From Physcomitrium patens (taxonomy: Eukaryota; Streptophyta; Bryopsida; Funariales; Funariaceae), in the NCBI RefSeq assembly GCF_000002425.4, contig NC_037270.1, forward strand, positions 4,014,444 through 4,078,443: DNA of 64,000 bases, given 5' to 3'. A program made the translations under genes and the position numbers. The stretch's first letter is position 1; every line of letters begins with the position of its first letter. This document shows positions 33,173 to 42,881 of the stretch, piece after piece. The notes beneath the pieces were generated by a model. The model did not search any database and was not told the origin of the DNA. It saw nothing but the letters and a program-made list of their open reading frames with translations.

Positions 33173-36100
33173 ATGCGGCTGGACAATCTAATATCACGAC
33201 AACAATCAGGTTCCTCCTCCTCTGTCCAACCTACCCGTTGTTTTACAATTCCTTTGTTTCTAGGCCCTCAAAAACAAAAAACTTTAGCTTTATTGGATTC
33301 GGGGGCATCTACTTGTTTTTTAGATGAAGAGTTTGCTAAACGCCACAAGATCCGTTTAGTACAGAAGTCCAAACCTGTTCACGTAGAGGTGATAGAGGGA
33401 CGACCCTTATTGTCAAGCAACGTTACCCACGAATCAGAACCTATAGAAGTGGTGTTTAAGGACCATAGTAGTCACGTTATTTTTAATATTATTAGAACCC
33501 CATCAAGCCCTGTTATCCTTGGTCTTTCTTGGTTAGAAGATCATAATCCGTCCATTGATTGGAGGCTACGAAGGATAACATTTCCTGAAAAAAATAATAA
33601 TAAACCTGTTGGTAGAACCTACATGAAGAAATCCATGTTTATTGGAGCGAGAGCGTTCCTAAGATCGTCCAAGGAAGGCACACCATTTGTCATTTATGCA
33701 GCTTCAACTAGCGGCGAGAATATCTCAACATCGAATATACCAGAGCAATATAGGGATTTTGAAGACGTCTTTCAGAAGAAGAACGCCGATATACTGCCAG
33801 AACATCGACCATATGATTGCGCCATAGACTTAGAGGAAGGAGCGCAACCACCTTTTGGTCCAATATACAACCTATCGCAGACGGAGTTGGCAGAATTGTG
33901 GAAGTACATCGATGAGAATCTAGCCAAGAATTTTATTCGACATTCAAAGTCGCCAGCTGGAGCACCAATCCTATTCGTGAAGAAAAAAGATGGCTCACTG
34001 CAGATGTGCGTGGACTACCGAGGACTCAACAAGGTGACCAAGAAAAATCGCTATCCCTTACCTTTGATCTCCGGCCTCTTAGATCAACTTGGACGTGCAA
34101 GGATTTTTACAAAGATTGATTTAAGAGGAGCCTACAACCTTGTGCGAATCAAAGAAGGAGATGAATGGAAGACAGCCTTTCGTACAAGGTATGGCCATTT
34201 TGAGTACAATGTCATGCCTTTTGGTCTTACCAATGCTCCAGCGGTCTTTCAGCATATGATGAACGACATCTTTCGGGAGTACCTCGATGACTTTGTTGTC
34301 ATCTATCTGGATGATATTTTGATATTTTCCAAGAATGAAGAAGAACATGAGAAGCACATTTGTTTGGTTCTTGAAAAACTACGCGAACGAGGACTCTACG
34401 CCAAGTTGGAGAAGTGTCAATTTCACCAGAATGAGATGGAATTTTTGGGCTTCATTGCGACTATAGAGGGCTTAAAGATGGATCCAAAAAAGGTAGAAGC
34501 AATTATATCTTGGGAAGTTCCGAAGACGGTTAGAGATGTTCAGTGTTTTCTTGGATTTGCTAACTTCTATCGGATCTTCATCAAGAATTATTCTCAAGTT
34601 GCTGCACCACTCACGTGTCTAACAAGCAAAGACAAGCTCGAATGGGGATCACAAGCAGCAAAAGCATTTCAAGATCTCAAGACGGCATTCACTACGGCTC
34701 CAATCTTGGTACACCCTGACTTTGCAAAGGCTTTCTATTTAGAGACCGATGCTTCAGATTTTGCTTTGGGAGCTGTGCTTTCACAGATGGGCATAGACAA
34801 GAAGCTTCACCCAGTTGCGTTCTATTCACGGAAGTTCTCTGCTGCTGAGATCAACTACGAGATCCACGACAAAGAGTTGCTTGCTATAGTGGATGCCTTC
34901 CAAGAGTGGCGTCACTTCCTCGAAGGAGCTGCACATCCAGTGACTGTTTATACGGACCACAAGAATTTGGAGTACTTCATGACAGCTCGAATTTTGAATC
35001 GTCGTCAAGCTCGATGGAATATGTCTCTATCACGATTTGACTTTATTATCACCTACCGCCCTGGAAAACAGCAAGGATTATCTGACGCATTATCGAGGAG
35101 ATCGTATCTTGCGCCAAAGGCTGGAGAAGCAGCGTTTGATCAACAATGTACAACATTGTTGAAACCAGAAAAATTCAAGATTTTTGCTACTGTTGCAACT
35201 ATCGATGACGGCTTCCTCAGCGAGGTACGTACTGCGACCATTGAGGATTCTATAGCTCTTGACATCAAACAACGTGTCGATAATGACAAGTTTAAGGTGG
35301 AGGGAGATCTTCTGTATTTTGAGGAGCGGTTGCATATCCCAAAAGGACAAACTCGACTCCGAGTACTTCAATCTCGCCACGACTTTCCAGCTGCGGGACA
35401 TTTTGGATTCAACAAGACTTTGGAGCTCATTTCACGAGATTTTTGGTGGCCCCAAATGTGGAAGGATGTGAAGGAATTTGTCCTTTCTTGTGATGTTTGT
35501 TCAAGATCCAAGATCCCTCGACATCGTCCATATGGACTTCTCCAGCCATTGCCTATTCCGCACCGACCATGGTCTTCAGTTTCTATGGACTTCATTACGG
35601 ACCTACCGCCATCGAATTCATTTGACAGCATCTTTGTTGTGGTGGATCGATTTACAAAGATGGCGCATTTCGTGCCTTGCAAGAAAACATCGTCAAGTGA
35701 AGACACCGCAAGACTCTTTCTTGATAACATATATCGTTATCATGGCCTACCAGATGATATCGTGTCGGATCGAGGTACTCAGTTTATATCCAAGTTTTGG
35801 AGGTCCCTTTTTGAGATATTGAAGGTGGATATTAAGCTCTCTTCGGCTTTTCATCCTCAAACTGACGGTCAAACGGAGCGGGTGAATCAAGTTTTGGAGC
35901 AATATTTACGATGCACCATCAACTATCAACAAGATGATTGGACTGCATATCTACCGCTTGCTGAGTTCGCATACAACAACACTCTTCATGCATCAACTCA
36001 ACAAACACCATTCTTCTCTAACTACGGATACCACCCCAAGCTCGATTTATTGAGTTCTTCAGCAAATAACAACCCAGCAGCTGAAGGATTTGTGAAGCAA

Positions 36101-36643
36101 CTATCGGAGCTTCAAGCGACATTGAAGCTTCAATTGCAATCTGCCCAAGAGAGTTACAAGGCATCTGTAGATAAATATCGAAATGAGGCGCCTACTTTTA
36201 AAGTTGGAAGTAAAGTATGGCTTCTTCGACGGAATATCAAGACCAAGCGGCCATGTGACAAATTGGACTATCGGAGATTAGGGCCATTTGTTATCGAGAA
36301 GCAGATCAATCCGGTGGCATATCGTCTGGAGTTACCAGCTACTATGAAGGTACATCCAGTCTTTCATGTGTCTTTGTTGGAACCTTATCGAGAGTCAGCT
36401 TTTCTCCAAAGAGTACAAAGTCCGCCACCAAGTATCGAAATTGAAAACCATGAGGAATACGAGGTGGAAAAGGTACTAGATTCACGGCGTAATAGGAGAA
36501 AATTGGAGTATTTAGTGCATTGGAGTGGATACGACATCAATGAACGAACGTGGGAGCGTGCCGAAAATCTTGCCAATGCACCAAAAAAGGTACAAGAATT
36601 TCATCAACGATATCCTCATAAACCTAAGCCGATTCAACGATAG
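33173..36643 (+). CDS. E1 pol: protease, reverse transcriptase, RNase H, integrase, chromodomain
   Basis: An uninterrupted 1,156-residue polyprotein. Domains in order: aspartic protease (LDSGAST, about 41-47); reverse transcriptase (KKKDGSLQMCVDYRGLNK; catalytic YLDD at about 377); RNase H (ETDASDFALGAVLSQ at about 523, then HDKELLAIVDAF and YTDHKNLEYF); integrase with HHCC zinc finger (from about 734, ending CDVCSRSK) and DDE triad (SMDFITDLP, SDRGTQF, HPQTDGQTERVNQ). A C-terminal chromodomain lies at about 1096-1150 (EYLVHWSGYDINERTWE). This makes it a chromovirus, whose integrase tail reads methylated histones to target heterochromatin. The frame is -1 relative to gag, and its ATG lies 5 nt after the gag stop (TAGGAACCATG). 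All catalytic residues I can check are present, so this copy could supply enzymes in trans. Confidence 0.97.
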   Translation: MRLDNLISRQQSGSSSSVQPTRCFTIPLFLGPQKQKTLALLDSGASTCFLDEEFAKRHKIRLVQKSKPVHVEVIEGRPLLSSNVTHESEPIEVVFKDHSSHVIFNIIRTPSSPVILGLSWLEDHNPSIDWRLRRITFPEKNNNKPVGRTYMKKSMFIGARAFLRSSKEGTPFVIYAASTSGENISTSNIPEQYRDFEDVFQKKNADILPEHRPYDCAIDLEEGAQPPFGPIYNLSQTELAELWKYIDENLAKNFIRHSKSPAGAPILFVKKKDGSLQMCVDYRGLNKVTKKNRYPLPLISGLLDQLGRARIFTKIDLRGAYNLVRIKEGDEWKTAFRTRYGHFEYNVMPFGLTNAPAVFQHMMNDIFREYLDDFVVIYLDDILIFSKNEEEHEKHICLVLEKLRERGLYAKLEKCQFHQNEMEFLGFIATIEGLKMDPKKVEAIISWEVPKTVRDVQCFLGFANFYRIFIKNYSQVAAPLTCLTSKDKLEWGSQAAKAFQDLKTAFTTAPILVHPDFAKAFYLETDASDFALGAVLSQMGIDKKLHPVAFYSRKFSAAEINYEIHDKELLAIVDAFQEWRHFLEGAAHPVTVYTDHKNLEYFMTARILNRRQARWNMSLSRFDFIITYRPGKQQGLSDALSRRSYLAPKAGEAAFDQQCTTLLKPEKFKIFATVATIDDGFLSEVRTATIEDSIALDIKQRVDNDKFKVEGDLLYFEERLHIPKGQTRLRVLQSRHDFPAAGHFGFNKTLELISRDFWWPQMWKDVKEFVLSCDVCSRSKIPRHRPYGLLQPLPIPHRPWSSVSMDFITDLPPSNSFDSIFVVVDRFTKMAHFVPCKKTSSSEDTARLFLDNIYRYHGLPDDIVSDRGTQFISKFWRSLFEILKVDIKLSSAFHPQTDGQTERVNQVLEQYLRCTINYQQDDWTAYLPLAEFAYNNTLHASTQQTPFFSNYGYHPKLDLLSSSANNNPAAEGFVKQLSELQATLKLQLQSAQESYKASVDKYRNEAPTFKVGSKVWLLRRNIKTKRPCDKLDYRRLGPFVIEKQINPVAYRLELPATMKVHPVFHVSLLEPYRESAFLQRVQSPPPSIEIENHEEYEVEKVLDSRRNRRKLEYLVHWSGYDINERTWERAENLANAPKKVQEFHQRYPHKPKPIQR

Positions 36644-36769
36644 CTTCTTGCTGAAGCTTGCTCATCAAGTAGCATAAAAAGGAGGGAGGGCACCTCCAAA
36701 ACCCATAGTTCGATAGTGTAGAACTTTGTTAGCAACTATAGTTTGCTCTCATCATTTTAGCCTTTGGAC

Positions 36770-37117
36770 ATGGATAGTCAAGATAGTACACTTGTTATGT
36801 CATCTCAAGCGACTAGCTCACGAAGACGACCGCGAGATGAAGAACCGCCTGCACCACGACGACGTCGAAGGATACCGAGCAACAGATCGCTAGTAATTAT
36901 ATTTGAGGTCGAGCCTGCCTACGACAGTCAGCCAGAAGGTGTGTTTGGAGAACAGTTTCACAATGAAGACACAGAAGTCCACGCTTAGTCAGAGGTTGAA
37001 GGTGTTGGTCACTACCGTTGGCTCCAAGGGCCGATGAATCATTTACCTCGCGAACAACAATTGGAATTCATAGCGGATGTGATGCGACAGATTTTCATTT
37101 TCTTGCGTTGGTATTGA
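36770..37117 (+). CDS. E1 ORF3: unknown accessory protein downstream of pol, one in-frame stop
   Basis: A frame of 115 codons plus stop between pol and the 3' LTR, with one TAG at 36986-36988. The N-terminal part is strongly basic (SSRRRPRDEEPPAPRRRRR), like a nuclear-localisation or nucleic-acid-binding segment. A hydrophobic LVIIFEV follows, and after the stop comes GHYRWLQGPMNHLPREQ. E2 has a homologous frame in the same place, with SRRRNRDE, LVILLEV and GHYR-x-LRGPINHLRREQ, in the same order. E3 and E4 keep DNA remnants. The TAG probably replaces CAG. I do not recognise the family; function unknown. It is not an envelope by any motif I can see. Confidence 0.65.
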
Positions 37118-37154
37118 CTGATAACAACATTGCTTCTCGGAGACCTCGAAGTTA

Positions 37155-37167
37155 GAAGAGGAGGTGA
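37155..37167 (+). other. E1 polypurine tract
   Basis: AGAAGAGGAGGTGA-type purine run ending directly at the 3' LTR, the usual plus-strand primer of LTR retrotransposons. Confidence 0.75.
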
Positions 37168-37523
37168 TGTCATGGACATACATTGGAAGATTCTTCGAAT
37201 ATTCTTTTAGAATATTCTCTAAAGATTCCTTTAGAAGGTTCTAGAATATTCTAATAGATTCTAGGAAGTTGCTCGAGAAGTTTCTTAATTAGTAGAAGTT
37301 GTTGGAGAAGCGTCCTAGTTAGCGGAAGTAACTCGAGAAGCTTCCTATTCAGTAGTATATATAGGAGTCGAGGCTGAAGGGTTCTTCAGTCTCGACAACA
37401 CATCTCTTGGAGTTCTAGCTCACCCTTCTGGTGTTGTTCTTGTACTCATCTGTTTAATCTAGTTCTGCCACTTCTTCTTGAACTTCTTGTTAGATTTCAA
37501 GTCTGTATTTTGTGTCCGTGACA
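37168..37523 (+). repeat. E1 3' LTR (356 bp)
   Basis: Contains a single four-unit heat-shock block (37234-37251), TATATATA at 37356-37363 and the dyad at 37367-37396. It differs from the 5' LTR by about six transitions outside the length-variable repeat. Confidence 0.95.
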
Positions 37524-37575
37524 CTAGGTAATAATTACAATGAATATATATATATATATATATATATCTATGACA
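37524..37575 (-). repeat. E4 5' LTR, part 2
   Basis: Continues the LTR cut at 31429. It runs through GGTAATAATTACAATGAATATATAT to ATGACA, matching the end of the left E4 LTR (20640-20674). Confidence 0.75.
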
Positions 37576-40212
37576 CGTATTATGTGAAGCCTTACTTGAG
37601 AATGCACTAAGCATTTAGTTGTGGAAGGTAGAAGGAATATTGTAACAACAAGATTTTAATTCTAATAAAATTTTAAATAATTCCAATTAAATCTTAAAAA
37701 TAATAATTAAACTTTAATAAATACAAAAAAATCTCAAAAAAATTTAAAAAGAAGCATAAAGAAATATTAATAAAATTCAAAAGAAGTATTAATATAAAAT
37801 CTAAAATATATCTTAAATAAATTTCAACCAAATATTAATTTAATCCTAGTTGAAATCCTAATAGCCTTTACTTAAATCCTAAGTCAAATCCTAACTAAAT
37901 CCTAAACAAATCCTAAATCCTAACCAATTTCTAAATCCTCAATCAAATCCTAATCAAATTAACTTAATTTTAGGATAATTTAGAGCCTTAATATCTATCA
38001 ATTTTATCATTGATCTTACTTAAGATTTTACACACCTCTCAATAATTAAGTTGGCAATAAGCACAAATTTTTTTGAAAAGATCAAACTTACAAAATAAAA
38101 AATCAATTCTAAATTCTATTTTGGTGTTAATTAGCATCCTACTCCAATCTGAATATTGAACTTCTAGTGCCAATATCTCCTTCTTCAACTATTGAATTGC
38201 CTCTAAAATACACTTTAATTATAAGAAATTAAGTCTAGATGCTATAAAAAAATATTCACTTCAATCCAATTAACAGATTGCTAAGGATCTTAAAAATATT
38301 CATTGACTTTTCAATTCTAATTTTCGAGACTTCAATCCACAAAAATCTTTACATACTTTGATCTAACCATTTGATTGATCTCAAAATCTTCACATATACT
38401 AATAACTAGAACATCAATATATTATCTAAAATTAACTTGTACACACACCACCGAACTTAAGAAACCTTCAATTTTGTAAACATAATATTATTTTTTAAAA
38501 TCTAATCCAACGAAGAACATCACTAATTTTGAAAAACTTCCAAAAACTAAATATTAACTTAAATGATATAAAATCAATGCTTAAAAATCTTTTTGCTAGT
38601 ATGCTCTCAAATCCCACCCTCAAATCTACCAAAGAATCTTGGAATTGCTATAGGCACATAGTTTTATGCCTTAGGATTTGAATTCAATCTAGGTTGACAA
38701 TTGATCCCCTCTAGGTATCAATATTTGATAATTTGAGGTAATTTTTGCTTGAACCTATTGATACTTCTCTTCTAAACATATCTATATTAATTACTTAACT
38801 CATTTACTTAGATTTGAGGCATCTATGCCTCTATAAATCAAATAGAAGTTCCTTCTTTAGAAGACAATATTAAGACTAAACTTCTTATTATCTTCCTATC
38901 ATTTATCTTTATTTTTCTATGATATCTTTCTACTATGCTCTTTTATAAAAACATCTATGTTTTTATTTTTTACCATAAAGTTATATTACTACATGACAAC
39001 AGTATTGTATTACATGAAGTCTTGTTCAAGAGTGCACCATGCACTTGGCTATGGAAGGTAGAGTAGAAATTCCATTTTTTTTTAAAAATTCTAATAGAAT
39101 AGTAAATAAAATCTTATTAAAATTTAATAATATTAAATAAACTTTAATCAAATTTAAAATAAATCTTTAAAAAATTACAAAAGAAACAATAAGAAATCTT
39201 AAAGAAGTTGAAAAAAATCCATAATAAATCTTAAAAGAATCCTTAAGAAGCCTTAAAAAATATTAGAATAATTAAAAATATATCTTAAATAAATCTCAAC
39301 CAAGTTCTAATTTAATTCTAGTTGAAATCTTAATAGATTTCAATCAAATCCTAAATCAAACTTTAGATCAAATTCTAGATCCTAAACCAAATCCTAAATC
39401 AAACCTTGAATAAATCCTACATCCTAAATAAAACTTTAAATCATAAATCTTAAATCAAATCCTAAATCAAATCCTAAATAAATCCTAAATCCTAGACCAA
39501 ATCCTAAATCAAATCCTAGATAAATCCTAAACCTTAATTCCTAAATCAAATCTTAGACAAATCTTAAATCCTAAACCAAACCTTAGATCAAACCCTAGAT
39601 CCTAAACCAAATCATAAATCAAATCCTAATGCAATTTAAAATCTGAATAACTATCAATTAAACTATTGATTTTGCTTAAAAATTTACTTACCTTTCAAAA
39701 ATTAAGTTGGCTACAAGCATATAAAATTTGAAGATAATCACACATATCAAATGGAAGAAAAATCCTAAATTTTGCTCAGGTGTTGGCTGGCCTCTTATTC
39801 CAATCTAAATGTTGAACTTCCAATACCAATATCTCCATATCAAATTGTTTAATTATTCTCAAATTTCACATATATGTAGAAAATCAAATATTTTACCATT
39901 AAACACAAATTTTATTCCAATTCAATTAATAGATTGCTGAAGATCTTAGAAATCCTAATAGCCTCTTAAAGTCTAATTTCCAAGACTTCAACCTACTTGA
40001 AATTCAATAGCCTTTAATTCAACCATTTGATTAAGCTCAAAATTATAGCATACACTTCAAAAAACTATTGTCAGAAGTCATCAAAATTTGAACTCGACAA
40101 CTACTACCAAACTCACAAAATTCTCCAAAAAGTAACACCTTTTTTATTTCACAAATTCGAGAGCCACCCACAACAATTGTGACTTTGCAAAGCTTTTACA
40201 AAGTCATTACAT
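37576..40212. repeat. Two AT-rich paralogous repeat blocks with degenerate AATCCTA arrays
   Basis: A block from about 37576 and one from about 39010 share an opening (GTATTA...TGAAG...TTGTTC/CTTGAG...AATGCAC...GGAAGGTAGA) and an internal array of AAATCCTA units. Arrays lie at about 37850-37975 and 39330-39640. Both continue with similar non-coding DNA. No ORF. They are probably two copies of an old LTR-type repeat. Confidence 0.55.
39330..39640. repeat. Degenerate (AAATCCTAAATC) tandem array
   Basis: Many imperfect copies of AAATCCTA. The unit differs from the plant telomere repeat CCCTAAA by one base, but spacing is irregular and the array is interrupted, so a telomeric origin is only a possibility. 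Confidence 0.65.
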
Positions 40213-40956
40213 ACTAGCTCACAAACTCACAACACATAATTGGCATAAAAAGAGACTCTAAATAATTGAACTGCACTTGGTACTTGCATCATGTTGATAG
40301 TTTTGCGAAATTCACAAGAAAAAAACCGTCAATATTGAATGAATGTGGTGTTCTGAGTTCATGGTTACCTGGGAACCATTTTCACTGGGGAAGGTAGTGG
40401 TGTGTTGATAGCTAGAAGCTGCCTGTGCAAAGTATGTCCAGGACGTGAGAACCGTGAGGAGCAATATGAAAAGAGCGTGTGAGCGCTCTTTGGCTACCAC
40501 CATAGTGATTGAGAGGTGAGTACGAGGTCAGCTTCTGCAGGCTCTAGTTGAGAAATATTCTAGTGGTGGTTATCAGGGGATGAGTGGAGCCGAAATGAAT
40601 GCATTGGAATGGTAACTTGGGGGCCTAGTGATGTTTGGAAGGGGCACATGGTCTTAGATCCTTCCTGATCATTACCGGTTTTGAGGGTCTATTTGGGATT
40701 GGAAGGAAGAATATGTTGCCGTCGGTCAAGGAAACTGGTACAAATATAAAATTCTATGCTGAATATTATGCTTTGAGGTCCGCTGCTACTGTGGTACCCA
40801 TTCTGATTGTTTATGATTTTTGAACAAGAGGGCATGACGTCCGGGTGCACACTTTGTGGACACAAAAGTCCAATGATCAATTGTTGTGTCATGGCACTAA
40901 TTGGGGCTGCCATGAGAAAGTTTGTGGAAATTGGTAGGCATGAGAAAATATCATAT
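40213..40956. repeat. Direct repeat copy 2 (744 bp) at the right edge of the island
   Basis: Matches 14088-14831 at a constant offset of 26,125 bases with one mismatch. On its left is island DNA; on its right, ordinary-composition DNA continues. This suggests the sequence beyond 40957 is the original upstream neighbour of the protease gene. Confidence 0.97.
40369..40503 (-). pseudogene. Orphan first exon of the aspartic protease
   Basis: A copy of the 45-codon signal-peptide exon with its start codon and GT donor. Downstream (minus) there is no exon 2 or 3, only island DNA. It is identical in sequence to the functional-position exon; the single mismatch of the repeat lies beyond the donor. 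If transcribed from its retained upstream region it would run into transposon sequence. Confidence 0.85.
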
Positions 40957-41560
40957 TATATGGTTTTCCAATGATAGCTCATCAGGTGGCAGAAACCGAC
41001 AAGGTTAGCTTCTATTTACGAACTGGAGGTTGCGTAGAGCATCCGAGATCCGAGGAGCAACCCTGCAAGGACGAGGAAACCAAGAGGGAAAATATCCAAC
41101 TATCTGCACCGATGGTGATCAATGGAATATTGACTGCAGGCTCCTCTGAATTGGTGCTTCGTTACATCACCTCTTCATGGTACTTCTCCGTCTCGTTGCG
41201 GTCGATGAGTTGAAGTGTGTGATCTGCCTCGTTTTACACACGAACTATTCCGACAATTTGTACTTGTATCTTCGGATTGCTGTTAGAAACGTGGGCATGG
41301 TGATAATTTTTTCATCTGAAGATACTTAGTGCAGGGCTGGTGGGTTCGGATGAGGACCAGGTTTTTAAGGGAAACGTGAGTGGGAAAAGATCAGGTGTGA
41401 GCTTGCAAGTTGCTCAATCCCCACTGATCTCTAGTTGCAGTTTAGGTGAAATGTGTTTTTGTAAATTAGGGGGACAATTATAATTGACTTGGTCATCTAC
41501 TTGTGGATCAAAGATGGAACATTCTCGTGCAGGCATGACTAGTAGGTGTTAAAATGAGGT
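40957..41560. other. Ordinary-composition DNA, probable original upstream region of the protease
   Basis: Less AT-rich than the island on both sides, with no relation to any repeat in the window. A short open frame at about 40971-41213 shows no recognisable content, and I do not call it a gene. Confidence 0.55.
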
Positions 41561-42600
41561 CTTTTGAAGTTAACAAATGATTATCATCCTCAGCGTTCGA
41601 ATGAACAAAATAGCTCTGGAGCCCGTAGATGTCAGTCAAATTTTTATTTACACTCATTATATATCAAGGCTTATGTGCACATCAAATCTCACTTATTGCA
41701 ACATGGTGTCAGAGCACATTTAGTGCTGGATAAAATGAGTGACTTCCAAGGCATAGTTTCCAACTAACAAGGTATAGTCTACATATAAATTATAGTCTAC
41801 ATTACAGAGGACTACATGTAGGTATGGTTTTCAACTAACAAGGCATAGTCTCCAACTACATGAAATAGAGTTACAAAGTTAAGATGATCTTAATGCACAC
41901 AAAATCTATGGAAATACATAGAAGTAAAAAAAAGAGCTTCAAGCTCAAAAATCGCAAGTTGCAATGTTATATAGTAATGCAATTGTATGGTGAAAGATCA
42001 AAAATGAGTTATATTATAGAAGAGCTTAATTAAAAAAATATAATAATATAATGTGGATATAAGATAGAAAGGTAATAATAACTTTTAGTATTAATGCTAT
42101 TATTTAATAAAAAAAAGCTTCTACATACTTTTGTATAGCCATTAATAAGGAAAAATTAAGTAGATTAAAATAGTAAATGATAAAGGCATCTTTAAAAAAG
42201 AATTAAAAGTAGTTATGCCAAAAATTACTTCAAGAAACTAAGAATTAATATCCAAAGAGGGCTAATTATGAATCAAGGTTAAAATCAAACTTTAAGATAC
42301 AAAACCTTACACCTATGTTAATTTTAAGATATTTTATTGATTAAAAAAAAAGTTAAAGAAAAAAATTAAAAAGATTTTTTTAGCATTGATTTTAAGTAAT
42401 TTTAATTAATATTAAAATTTTAAAAGTCTTCCAAAATTAACAATATTATTTATAATTTTAGATTTAAAAAAATATAAAGACTTATATATTTGAAGAATTT
42501 ATATGTAGTAGATGTATAAGTGAATTTTTGAGATTTTATAAATGTGCTTGTTTTTATTATATTTTGAAAATTTTAGATGAACTAAACAATTAGATTAAAG
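41561..42600. other. AT-rich DNA with a possible retroelement leader fragment
   Basis: No ORF. GGTGTCAGAGC near 41705, following AACAT, resembles a tRNA-Met primer site and may be the start of a truncated LTR element. A CAAGGCATAGTNTCCAACTA phrase recurs between 41748 and 41860. The remainder is decayed AT-rich DNA. Confidence 0.4.
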
Positions 42601-42881
42601 AATATTTGTAACAAAGCATGGATAAGATAGTTGTATTATTCGCACATAAAGATATGTAGTTGGAATTAATTTTGAGAATCTTTTAGAATTGAGGTTAGGA
42701 TAGTGGTTCATGTAGAACCTGCCATAGAACCTTCTAAAAAGGCTTAGGGTAGTTATCATGGTGGAGCCTATTTCTAAAATCTTTTAGAAGAGTGATTATC
42801 TTGATAGGATCTATTATTAGGAACATTCTAGAAAGTTTTAAGATAATTGAACAAAGTATAAATATGATTGAGTGAGACTAG
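42601..42881. repeat. Old repeat, unoccupied paralogue of the E2 insertion site
   Basis: Aligns with 55781-55902 plus 62293-62330, the two sides of E2, running through GCCATAGAACCTTCTAAAAA without interruption. A reverse-complement relative is at about 19440-19980. E3 is inserted at its right end. Confidence 0.75.

Larger units (their letters stand above)
31430..37523 (+). mobile_element. E1: young, nearly intact chromodomain Ty3/gypsy retrotransposon
   Basis: A 6.1-kb element with LTRs 31430-31862 and 37168-37523, gag, pol and a third ORF. LTR ends TGTCATGGACA and TGTCCGTGACA form an imperfect inverted repeat. Flanks TTAGG (31425-31429) and CTAGG (37524-37528) are a 5-bp target duplication with one change. 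It sits inside the 5' LTR of E4, whose two halves rejoin when E1 is removed. Apart from a 77-bp length difference, the LTRs differ by about six transitions. One stop interrupts gag and one interrupts ORF3; pol is fully open. Composition is much less AT-rich than the host DNA around it, so it is a recent arrival. Confidence 0.95.
20137..37575 (-). mobile_element. E4: old, nested chromodomain Ty3/gypsy element of the E2 family
   Basis: LTRs at 20137-20674 and at 30923-31429 plus 37524-37575; the second is split by E1. The order on the minus strand is gag (from 30713), protease/RT, RNase H (about 25540-25767), integrase (about 24540-25200), chromodomain (about 23848-24039) and the ORF3 remnant. 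It is interrupted by three other insertions (about 20837-23397, 26057-27330, 28045-29860). Frames are riddled with stops and AT-drift; it is dead. Flanks TATAT (20132-20136) and CGTAT (37576-37580) look like one 5-bp target duplication altered by deamination. Confidence 0.8.

Noticed and set aside
36764..36766. TTG as the start of E1 ORF3
   Set aside because: The ATG at 36770 aligns with the E2 ORF3 start; a non-AUG start is not needed.
31430..37523. E1 as an endogenous pararetrovirus or a true retrovirus
   Set aside because: It has LTRs, integrase and a chromodomain, no movement protein, and ORF3 shows no signal peptide, fusion or membrane segment typical of an envelope.
39330..39640. Genuine telomere or CRISPR-like array
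   Set aside because: Units and spacing are irregular and there are no unique spacers; the sequence is eukaryotic.
40971..41213. 80-codon plus-strand frame in the ordinary-composition DNA
   Set aside because: No recognisable content on either strand and no supporting signals; too short to call.
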